From contig NW_024883413.1 in assembly GCF_019059575.1 (NCBI RefSeq), positions 1 to 64,000 of the forward strand: DNA of 64,000 nucleotides, written 5' to 3'. Positions 12,101 to 24,100 of this stretch are shown in pieces. A program made the position numbers and the translations under genes. The notes under the pieces were generated by a model. That model did not search any database, was not told where the DNA came from, and saw only the letters and a program-made list of their open reading frames with translations. How positions within the stretch are numbered: the first letter of the stretch is position 1; the number at the start of each line of letters is the position of its first letter. This DNA comes from Amphibalanus amphitrite (taxonomy: Eukaryota > Arthropoda > Thecostraca > Balanomorpha > Balanidae).

Positions 12101-15100
12101 GCATTCATTGGATATGATCACGAATCAATCGCTCATATTCCTCACGGTGTTTGATATCGTCGAGGCTTTTTCTTGCCACTTATCGATCAAGTTCGTGTGA
12201 ATCATATGCGGAGTTTGGCTCTCTGGTAAGTCAGCTTATCTGTCAAACAAACAGCCCACTTATGGTTCAAGCGCTGCCGGCGCTGGGTGTGACTGCGAGA
12301 GACACTTGAGGTGCAGCAGGTAGTCCTCTTATCTTTCTGTAATCTGTGTTCGATGGACTTATGCATCTTCCAGCCTGGTCAAAACCAGCTCATGGCGCTG
12401 TGATGGGGGTGAGGAATGAGTGGAACGAATCACTGACCCTCGCATGGGGCTCTTAACCGAGAGAGACTACATAGTACATGGTGACTACTAACTCTTGAAA
12501 CCGCTGCTGATGAATGCTGACCGGCTGCTTAGACCACTGACAACTGATAATTTTGACTGCTGAACCTTCTAACCACATCTGATGCACGCTGACCGACTGC
12601 TGATTCTACTAACTACTGATACTGCTAAGCCTTCTAACCGCATCTGATGCATCCTGACCGACTGCTGACTGCCTGAAGCCGATCTGAGCCGTTAGTCGGT
12701 GCGATGGAGCTCATCATTGCCGTTAGCGCGCTCGGCTACGCTGCAGGCTTTGCAGCGTTATTAGGTCACTAACTGGTGGTCTGAGATGTGGAGCTGTTCA
12801 CGCGAATCATATCTCAGGTGGCAACTATCTCGATGTCTGGCATCATGTGATAGCTATCATATGACCGCTGAGACCACTTAAGCTGTTGATTGGTGTCACG
12901 TTACCCACTCGACCTTTCAGGGTCACATTTCAGCTGCATTGGGATGATGCAGGGCAACTGTTGTAAAAATATCCTCTGCCGCCAAATCTCCGACTCCTAC
13001 GAACGGAGTTATAATCTGTAGGTATTTTCTGTGTTTATTGACGATTTGAATGCTTCGATTAAATTTTCCACCGAAAATTAACTTTGAAATGAAATCATCA
13101 GATAAGTAAATAATGATGAAAGTTTGCTATTTTCGCGTTTAAGTTTTACTGTAGAAACACATCGCTGGGTCATGTCCATTTTCCGCCAGTGAGAGATATT
13201 TTATTTAATCGTTTCGGTGCATGTGGTCCATTAAATGCTTAAGTTTTACAACAACAACAAAACTATGTTGGGATCATGTCGAAACTATATAATATGTGAG
13301 TTTCATAAGGCATAGCATATAAATAACTTAGCTTATAACATCACTGCGCATGTATGGGAACAGACTGGGCACGGATGACTTCAATGAATCATTGCTATCA
13401 GCGGCACTTGAAAGAGTGTTTGATGGGATTGTTTGCGCTTCTGTCAAATACATCTCTGCCGCGCAGTGGATGAAGTGTTTTCCCGTATCGCACAACATGG
13501 GATAGCCCCGCCGGTGGAGTTTGATCCATTCTGTGTCCAAATGCATCTTTGGGGTCTCTGTCTCTCGTTACCTCGATCTCTCAACGCTCTTGCAACTACT
13601 CCCAAGAGATCTAATGGCTCATACGAAGTTCTAAAGCTCTGAAAATTGATAGGTACCGGACGGATAAAAACGTTAATCTTTGAATACCTATGTGTTTATC
13701 TACGCAATTAAGAAGCAGTATAAACAGAACAAAAGTAAACTATGTTTAGAATCAAATGAGACATTATTACGTGTTCAAGACTCCCGCGTTACATCTTTAG
13801 TTTGACGAGGTATGGCTCATTGGCTCTGCTAGCCTGTAAAACAACTCCAGCCATCTCACACTGATACTCTATTAGCGATTCAGCGCGACTGCCGGTCCAA
13901 TTTTAGCGGTACTGTACCGTGACCCAGCTGCGGGCCAGCCCGTGGCCCACTGACGGCCTGTGACGTCACACCAGTGCCGCTCGGCCGCCGCGGGAACCTC
14001 GTGGCCTCTGGGGCGGCGTAGCGGCGGCGGCGGCGGCGGTGGCGGTCAACCCGCAGTAGGGTGCTGGGCAGCGGGCCGTGCGGCGGTGCGGCGCGGCGGC
14101 GGATTGGAGGGGATGTGACCCACGTCACTGGGAGGTCGCAGTGTGGAGGACTGAGCACGGAGGACTGACGTCGACAGGACTGAGACTGACGTCTGTTGGA
14201 GAATTGACACGTCGAGCGGAAACTTAACGCCGGAAGGATTGACGTAGAGCCGAAAATCCACGTCGGACAGACCGCGGGATGAGCTGAAGCTTACGTCGAA
14301 CTGTATCTGAAAACTGGGCATTGAGTGAAGAACTGAGATTTAGTGAGGACCTGCTGCATAGTGAAGCTCAATCTCCAGAAACTGAGAGCAACCGCCGGTC
14401 CTTGGCTAACGGACTACCACAAACTTTGCAAACTGTGAAGCGAAAATTGTGGACTCTCTTAACTGTGAGGTGTGAATTGAAATCGGCCATGATGCGGGAG
14501 CTGGGCCCGCCGCTCCAGTCAGCGGCCATGACAATGCTCTGGGTGAACGGTGGCAACGAGATGGGCGAAACACGGGCGTGTAAAACCCAGTCGCTCTACT
14601 ATCCCAGCAACTCAGAGCTGACCAAACCCAGAGCCAAGGGTCTCAGGATCAGCATGCTCCAGGTAGGTCTGGTTGGCGGTAGAAATAAAGAGCGGCATCG
14701 CGTTTCACATTGTCATGGTGGTTAGTTTGTGTCCCACTCTCAGCGGTATTAGGCGTGGACATGGTGAGTATGTGGTTTATAGGCTTTATCGTTTCTCATG
14801 GTCCCACTCGTATTTTTTTCTAATATAGTCATATGTTCTGTATTTATCATGACCAAATGGCCGTAATTATCTTTGATGTAACATCATGGTATAGATGAAA
14901 TCTAGTCAAATGCAGGTTAATAGGCATATGCAAACAAATGGTGGGTAGGTATGTGGGAACGACAGAGGCTTGCTGAACGACAGTTGAACTAATTGACCAA
15001 ACGTCCATGAAGGATAATTATTTGGAAACCCGAAGCATGTGAAACATTCCAAGTACCTAGGCATGTGTTTCTTAGGAGGTTTTTTGGCTGTGCTAATTGC

Positions 15101-18100
15101 TCCATCTTTTGAAAACATTCATAGAGCGATAGCAATTCCGATGTCATTTTAATTATGTTGACAGCATATGACAGTGGGAACACTACTTCAACTTTGAATC
15201 TGTATCTATGTATACAGTAGCCGTTACATTCCTTAAGCTCCCATCCTCTTCTGCACCGCCACTTCAACCAGCTGATTCCTCCTCAAATAACCCGGAAATC
15301 ACCGACTCATGTTTTACCACATGCCGAGATATCCCTTTAACATTAGCACGTGCATTTGGGAAATGGCTTCGGCCCGCCTCGGCTAATGTTGAAGGTATTT
15401 GGGAAACGATTCGGCCCTAGGGCTTTTTGATTTTCCCAGACAAAATTTTACTGAATATTCTGAGCGGAAGAACCAATTTCAAAGAAGATATTTACGGATT
15501 GTGTGTTCACTAACAGCAACAGCAAAAGTAAGTGACTGCGTGTTTACTTACTTTTGCTGTCAACGCAATTCAACTAAACAAGGTTATCGTTCCAATGCCA
15601 ATGTATTTATTGCTGCAGAACATGGTCGGAAATCGGAATAATAATTATTTCTACATAATGCACGCAAAAAACGATCAATTTAAATGCGTGAAGCATCTTA
15701 ACGTGCCACAATGAAACATTTGATATTGTTCCAGCTGGGATCCAAGACGCGTTTGATTCAGCGTTTCACCCAATTTTCAGTTTTCCTCACGGTTTCCTCA
15801 CTCCTGCTGGACTCCATGTTTTTATTCTAACTTCTGGCGCCTCACCATCTTCATCCTCAGCTTTTTCAAACCCTAAATAAGGAGGAAGTAGGAATTTCAT
15901 CTTTCATACTCAACGCAGCCCAATCATGAAAAACAAAAAAAAATAATCACGGTGACTATAAATATGAACATAGTACTAATATAATACTAACACAATATTA
16001 AGATTAAAGTGTAAAATATCAAATGAATATGATATTAACTGTTGCGCCGGTACGGCATGTGGTAAATCTCTTCCCAACCTTGGGCTGTGAAAATGCAATT
16101 TTATTCACCTCGGTTTTTGGCTACGGACCTCGTGCCTACCGGCACTCGGTCCTCCGCACAAAAACCTCGGTGAATAAAACGCATTTTCCCAGCCCCGGTC
16201 GGGAATATATATTCCCAAATAAAGCCAGCCGGTACATGGTTTCCCAAATAAAACCGACCGCATCACCACCACTCAACACGTTCTCCATTTCAGAAACCAC
16301 ATCCCCGAGCCATAACTTTCGACTGCGACGCATTCCCTCCCTACTTGCTCGACCCACAACACACGACCGGGCGCTTCCCGGTTCCCGCGCCGACGCTGGC
16401 GACCCTGCGTGACCCACATCCGGCTCTGTAGAGGTCAGAGGTCACGGAACGCGCTGCCCCCGGGATGCCTATTGACGGCCGGGCCCGCCTGCCGACAGAG
16501 CGGCCTGGCATGACCAATGTGGCCTGGCCGGCTGAAGGCTGGATGGTGGGATTCTCTTTGTTTGGGAGGAAGGCAGAGGCCACTTGCATTGTGGCGAGTT
16601 TAGATACTTCTCCCACTTACGTATGGCATATTTTGGTCATTACGTTTGTACCAAGATATCGCGAGTACCTACTTTGAATTTTCATCCGTCATATTTTGAA
16701 TATTTTCAACACAATTATGGCTGGTTAGGTGCACCAGCTCATTTCTTTATTTTCCGTTATCTCCTTGCCGTTAGATCTCTAGCGTTATTCATATTTTTTA
16801 GTAAAAAACAGACGAGCTTAAAATGACCACTTACAGGTCCTTCAGTGACTGCCGTCAGTTACTTTTTCGAGTTTTTTTTTTAAGTTTGCCGGGTCAGTTC
16901 CTTTACAGTTGACTATAAGTGCTCACTACTTTTCCCAGAAGTATGTGAAACTGCATCTCAAACATCCCACTCAATGATCGTAAGTTGCGCGGTGTACCAC
17001 TGAACCAAAAAGGTCGAACTGGTTGTCCCGGCCCGGCCGGTCGGTGGTGGCCGTGAGGCCCCGTCTGGTATTGTTTAGCTGGCAGTGGCGCAGTGCCCGC
17101 AGGAGTGTTTGTTGATTTGGGTCGAAACAAACAGTCGGCGTTTCGTTGAAGCTCACGGAGCACACCTCCCAGTGTGACCTGTATTTGGCGGTCCGTCGAA
17201 CGGATATAAGGTTTCAGTGTTACGTGGCAGTGACATATTCTGTAGCCATGCGTGGTTTTGCGGTTATCTGACCCTGCAATTTTGATTATTTTAACTTCCG
17301 AACTAAAATCTACCACATTGTTTTGCATTTTTTAGCATGAGAGATAGGTGTGACGTCTGTGTTTGGTAGACCCTAACATATACCCTTGCTTTGGCTTAGC
17401 AGTTCTATAATAGCTTAACAGCAATAAAAACTGGTCTTTTCTCCTTTGTGATCAAAGCTGGTCATTCTTATCAGTATGCAAGCATCCTTCGTTTGTCGTA
17501 GCTCTGTCAACAGGCGTTTCAGCGGGCTCATTATATTTGCAAATCACGTGGGTGCTCCCTGAATAAAATCACTCACTGAGTCATCTACCTGGGTGTTCCA
17601 AGTCCTATTCAAATGTTGGCTGAGCGGCTCTCCTCTGTTGTTGTCGGCTCGCCTGGCTCCGGCTTTGTCTCTGTGACCCGATTTTATGTATTACAGCCTG
17701 CCCGCCCGCCCACTTGACCCACCGCGCGCTCCAAACGCCCGCCCTCCCGCCTGTCCGCCCGTCCGCCTGTCTGCCCGTATGCATCCTGTTGTCCGCCCGC
17801 CTGCCCGCGTCTTCGCCCGCCTGTCCGCCTGTCCGCCTCCCGCCCGTCGAATTGTATGCCGACCTCGCTGTGTCCTGTATTCGGGTCCCGCTTTTATGCA
17901 GAGCGGCGACCAAATGGGACGGCCAGTCAGTACAGGTGAACTGGAGCTCCACGCTGGGTCATTGGCCAACCTGCTGGGTGTGGCTGACCCTTCACTCCCA
18001 TCACTCCGCGAGTTGCTGAGTGACCAAACTTCCCGGGCGTGCCCAGCCTCCGGCCGACAGTCTGTTCTTTTCGGAGCGCCTCGTCACGCGATGCCGAGCT

Positions 18101-21100
18101 GGCTGCCTGTGTGCCAGCTGTCGACATCATTCCAGAGAGCTTGCAGCGCTCTGCAGTTATAGGTCAGCGGCCGGAGCCGCGTACCCGCCAGACGTGGGCG
18201 GCAGTGAAAATCTCCGATAAAAGCGTGGCACCATGCGGGTAAACCACCGCCCGACCTTGATCAACTGATATAGTTGGGTACTGGCTACGCCAGCTGAGGT
18301 GTGTCTCTGCGAATGGCACCCGCTGTCTGCCCGCCTCAGACGGAAAGTGGTCACTGCTGACCCTGCGACCCCCCCCCCCCCGCTCCTTGTGTCCCAGCGC
18401 CAGGAAAACTCGGACCAACACAAATGACCAGCCCCTGCAGCCGGGTGACGTCATCTATAAGCCTCTGTCCTCCGGTTCATGTGCCAGTTTCCCTACACAG
18501 AGTCGAGCTGTGCGGTGTCTGTTCCAGTGTTGTTCTGACTGACCAGGGCTGTGTTCGATCCAGGCGCAGCGAGCGCGGTGCTTGTGTTTGTGAGAACCCG
18601 GTGTTTGTGAGAGCCAAGCGGTGTTTGTGAGAACCCGCCGGTGCTTTTGTAGCCGACGGTGACGCGGCGATGTCTCTGTTTGTCTCACAGGCGGAGCTGC
18701 GCAGTGTGCTCACCAAGAAGCGCGGCGATGACGTCGATGACGATTCCGGTCTGCCGAGGTCACCTGCGACACCGCCCGACGGCCCGCTACACACGTCAAA
18801 GGTGAGGCCGAAGACGGTGGGAATGGGATGCTAGAATTGGAGAGTGGTTCCTCTTCGGATGGGAGGCTGGATAGGATCCCGGGGCACCTCCTTCTGTTCA
18901 AGGAGGCACTCTGCTAGTGGTGGTAGTTGCTGTTATTTTCCTAGAGCTAAATTGATTAACTTGCTTATGTATCTCCATCCGGCGTTGCGGTGGGCTATTT
19001 ACAGAACTGCCAAGAACAAGAAAGTGTTAAACCAGCGTGAGCATATCACATAATGGATTTTTAATGTCATCGCTGTCTTACAAGTTGTAACCTACCCCTA
19101 ATGCATGTAAGTACAAGTCACTATCTTGATCTGACACATCGAGTGCTTTCTTGCCATCCTGCCAGCTGGTATTGGACACGCGAGGCTAAGTGGTGCACGC
19201 GCTTCACCTTGATAATTGTTCAGTCGGGAGAACGGGTAATGCTCCGTGACCGCGTTCCGAAACCGAGACACGCTTTCTCGGACGTGACAGCTTGTGGTGG
19301 ATGATCATAATTGCTCGTGAAACTTACTCCATTTGGTCCTAGCTACACAATGCAAACAGGCGTTTTATGTTGTCTGAAATTCATTGAGCGTAGTTCCCAG
19401 GCGCGCACTGCGCAGCATTACCGAAAGTACAGTTTTCCCGTCGTTGACATTTCCGAACCTTTAAAGAGTGAACGGTAACTATAATAAGTGCATATGTAGG
19501 ATAGTACCACGGTAGCAACAATAGGTGCTGGAGAGGAAGAGGTGAGAGTAGAATTGAAGAGGGAGATGTGAAGTGGCTGAGAACCGTAAACCGTGTACAA
19601 CAGGACACTGTCTGGCCCTGCAGGGAGCGCCGTGTCGTGTCAGGGAGCGGGAGTATGCTCGAACCGCCTAGAGAGGTGCGTCACCACAGGGTGCGACGCG
19701 TAGTGATCGTATCACCTGCCTGGTGCCAGGATAGTGGAGGCTGCGGACACGAGGGATTGGTCTGCTTCGTGGACTGAGATGACTGGATATCATATAGCAT
19801 GTCATTCAGTTTCCGCTTCATTTTTCTTGTGATATGGACTGTTGTTGGATTATATTGCAACATAGCAACAATAGCCATAAAAGGTTGCGTTTATTTAATG
19901 TCTTTGTATCTACGTTATTATTGATGTTGAGCTGAGGAACCAGATATTTTTCTCTTTCACTTTTGTTTTGTCTTCAATAGATCAGCTGATAGGGGCGCTG
20001 AATGATGAAATTAGGCCGGTTCGTCCCTACACGCAATATTCATCCCGTCCAAGCAATGTTTTCTACGACTCAACTAGGTATAAATCGGGTGCGCAATATC
20101 ATTATTACCGTCACATAAATACTGCTGCGTGATATAATCACAGTCGTTGTATCATTTCCTTCTGCAACCTGGCCTGATTTGTCCCAGCACTTAGTGGTAA
20201 TTGGCCGAAAATGAGCGCCGAGCGGGTGCCCGGCTACCGTGTCTCGTATGATAACAGCAATTACCATCCCGTGCCGGCGCCGCTAGTGGTCCACTTACAC
20301 CTGTGTTCCTCGGGCGGCGTCCCTTTGTGGGGTGTCATTAGCCTCCCTCTCCCGCCGGGCGCCTGTGAATCGAGCCACCCGCTGACATGGCAGAAGTACC
20401 GCCTGCATCTGGTCAACATCCGGTCAGCTTCGCTACTGTTCTCCGCAGTGCGCTGATATTGTTGCTGTCTATGCCTGCTGGTGCTGTACTGGATGGTGTT
20501 TTGGCATCAAGGTCAAACAAAATCTGGCTGTCTCCTGGTAGTTTGCCGTTCCTGTTCATTCATTGTTCATTGTTCGACTCTTGATTCTTCTCTCCCAGCT
20601 ATTTGTCCAATCACACGTTGACCTTTTTTTCTTCACTTATCGCCGATTTGACCAGCACGTTGGCTCGACTATCTTGGATTTCTCAGTTTTGGGTATCAAA
20701 GTGTGTACGGTTCTCTGCTCGCCTCTCGGCACTTTGCATGACTATCGTTTTGCTTGTCTCTCGGTTCGGTCTCGGCTCTCTGACTCTCGGATCCCCTCTG
20801 TCCGTTCGGCTTCATCCCATCCCGATGTGCAGTTATAGTGCGCTCGGTACACAACCCCGTACACCTCCACTCTGCCGGGCCGCCGACCCGCCTGCACCGC
20901 CTGCACCGACCAAAGCCTCTCGCAGTGGCTGCTGAGTGCCGTACCCAAGAGCTCAGGTCAACGACAGGCGACAGAGTGGACCCGCCGGTCTCCGTTAGCT
21001 CTTAGATTGTTATGATGGCTGCTGTATGCTGATGCCAGCGCGTTGACAACTAATGATGACCAGCGATTTATCATGCGGATACTGGGTGTGCACCGACAGT

Positions 21101-24100
21101 TGAGTGGGACAGGCTTTCAGCGGCTTTAGATGGGTGGGTCTAGCTTCCGAAAGCTTGTAAATCTTCTTCGGGGCGAATTACACAATCCGAACAATTCTGG
21201 CTATCTGATTATGAATTTTCCTTAAAGGAAAAGGGCCACCTTCGTGAAATATGAAGATATCGTTGTTTTTCATTTTGACATTATTATTTTTCATTTTCTT
21301 TTTAAAACTGGTGCCAGAGGTGCACAATTCGCTAAAAAGTATTTAAAACTATTTAACATATTGGTACTATGTTGATACTCTCTACGGCACCTACTGTATG
21401 ATGGCATAGCGATGACGTCACACTCAAGCCAATCAGCGTTCAGAAGACAGACTCGTCGGATTGTGTCAGATCACGGTGACTATAAATAGTGTCAGATAAG
21501 CTGATTGGTTAAAGCTGAGCTGGTTGGAGCTGATTGGTAAAAAACCAAAGCCTCGCCGCGGGTGGCTGTATTGTCGGATAAGAACGCATTCCTGGGATAA
21601 GGACGCATTCCTGGCGTATTTTCTTTTAAAATTGCCGATAACTACGAATGGAGGCCGAAATCGGCCGTAAGGAGGTAGACAGGAAGGTTTTCGGACACGG
21701 GCTACAAGATGGCTATCTCAGTTTCAATCCCCATGTTAAAGGTGGCCCTTTTCCTTTAAACGGACCGCTGGCAAAGCAAGTACTTTCTAAGGTAGCTGGA
21801 GTTGACCTATTGGTCGCACACAAATTAATCTCATCGGGAAGTCACACCGTCAACACTCAACACTTAACTCTACACCGCCCTATACACCACAACAGTCGCC
21901 TCTGGCGCCGTCTGACACTCTGTGACCTGGGCGGGGTCGCTGCCGTCCGTTCATCACCCTCTAGCTCAGCCGACCGGCGCCTGCCGACACCGCCAGCCGC
22001 CGACGTGCACTGTGCATGGCTGATCAGCAGTAAACAATGGGCTGCCTCGCGGCACACCGTAACGGGAATACCAGTTCACCGAGCTCGGTCGGCTAGTTGC
22101 TTCGGCTTGACCGGATGACCTGTGTTAGCTGCCTAATGGCCTGTTGTTTTGTACATATTATTAGTTTAGTTATTTACTAATTCGCCGGAAACGAATTAGG
22201 CTCATAGCTGAGCTGCTAGGCTGGTTTTTACAGCTTACTGAACCGTTTATGGCCGTCATTCTGAGGTATGTGACATTACTTTGCTGTCAGGTCCATCAAT
22301 ATCTCAGCGGTTAAGCTGTCTTACTGTTATGGCATTTATATCAGCAATGCATATCCATCTTCTCTATGAACTTTCCCCATAAATCAGTATTTCAATCCTC
22401 AATATCAGTCTATTCAGGTCGGTTACCTCAGTCTAACCCATCAACCACCTGGCTTCTTCTCCGTTCCGTCTTCCCAGCTCTTCTACAGACTATACTCTGC
22501 CACAGCTGGCCGGCCAACTCAAACTACTGCCGTCTGGCTTCTCCATGCTGAGCAGCGGTAGCTTGCGAGTAGCGGGCAGCCGGGCGGCTGACTGGCAGCG
22601 CTGGGCAGTGGGCAGCGCCGGGCCGAGCCGAGCTGGGTCAGCGAGTGGTCGGGTAACGGTGTACCGCCGCCCCTCCCCCGCCCTCCCGTCTATCAGAGCA
22701 GTCAATCGCGGTAACTTATACTACCGATACGGCGGCGGCCGGCCGACCGACCGATATGGCCCCGAACGGTACCCTGCTGATGGACGGTCACGGGTCAGAG
22801 GTCACGGGTCACGGGTCACGGGAGCACAATACGGGCTGACCTGCCCTCCACGGGAGCTCTCAGCGGGGGAGGTATAGTCCGAGATTGGTGCGGTACCCGT
22901 GGCTGATTCGTTTATCATGGAGCAGGAAGATGAAGGCATTTGACCGAGGAATAACAGTATTATATGATGAACGATGGTGCTGCTCTCTTGCTTTATACCA
23001 GGGCATCGTTCGATGACCCTGGTATAACAATAATGATGCTCGTGGCCTTTGTCCGTGCATTCTCATTGTTTACCGCTTAACTCGTGGATCAAACGACGTT
23101 GAGAATGAGAAGGCCAAAACCTTCCAAGTGCTTTTTAGGAAACTATTGATGTTTTTCTCGACAAAGTCAACAAACCCAAATGTTGGGGAAAGCTTATTCT
23201 ATGTTGACTTGAGGGGGCAATAACTCATATAACAGAAAAGAAAACTACATACCATGTCTAACCATGCCATGGCTGTTAGATAAAACAAACACCCCGATAA
23301 AGCCCATCCACTGTCAGGGCGTCGAGTTCCCAACTGCTATCGGTAACCTCAGGCTGTTTATCGAACTGTTGGTGATCTCGACAGCGCCTCTGCACCAGCA
23401 ACCCTGAACTCTTTATCAGCGTAGTGTGATCTTGCAGCCCATGTCGTCAATCCCCGCATTTAGGGCGTGTTGGTCCGTTGGGCTCGGAGCAGCCCTCAGA
23501 CTCGGCAGGTGGCTGCTCTTAGATCGCGGGTATCGCCGATAGTCGTTCATCCGTGGCGGGCTTAGGGGCATCAGCAGGACAATGTTGGTGTTACGGGTCG
23601 ACCGCCCGTTGCAGTCCCTGGCTGGGTGCAATGTTTGTTTAGGCCGTCGCTGGTATTTTGAACGACTGAACAGTGACCATTAGGCATTGAACATTTGATG
23701 ATGTACCAGTTTCGACTAGTAAGTCCATTCGTTTCGCAGGTATAGATTATTTGTATGGTATGTACGTCATTCTCGTGCCATGTAAACCCAACTGATTTGC
23801 CGGGCCCACCGACATCAGCCATTCCTCGTTCCGTAAATCGGCTACCACCAGACGGAATTAAATTAGACGGCACGGTTCGCTGACTATGACCGGCCGTGTG
23901 TTCGGGAAACAGACCATCCGACCAGCTGCTGCCGCCGGCTGGCGCACCGTTCGGCAGCAGTTCGATTAATGGAGTGGAACAAACTCCCACCGCCGCCACT
24001 GTATCCGCTCTCCGCCACTGCCGCCCCCGCCTCACCGCCGTCTTTGCCCGTCTGCCACCCTCATTAACGTCGACTACAACCGCCGCTCTTGACCCTACCG

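Larger units (their letters stand above)
14663..18440 (+). other. CRACD intron, fold-backs and C-rich repeat only
   Basis: No exon recognised. The stretch contains the small inverted repeat at 15519-15560, the larger fold-back at 16070-16209 and the pyrimidine-rich repeat at 17690-17850, each listed separately. Confidence 0.5.

Noticed and set aside
17605-18162. 158-residue Pro/Arg ORF and antisense Gly/Arg ORFs
   Set aside because: Produced by the C-rich tandem repeat; no splice sites or family resemblance.
21648-22118. 156-residue plus-strand ORF near MITE A
   Set aside because: It straddles the end of the transposable element and has no recognisable domain; likely chance.
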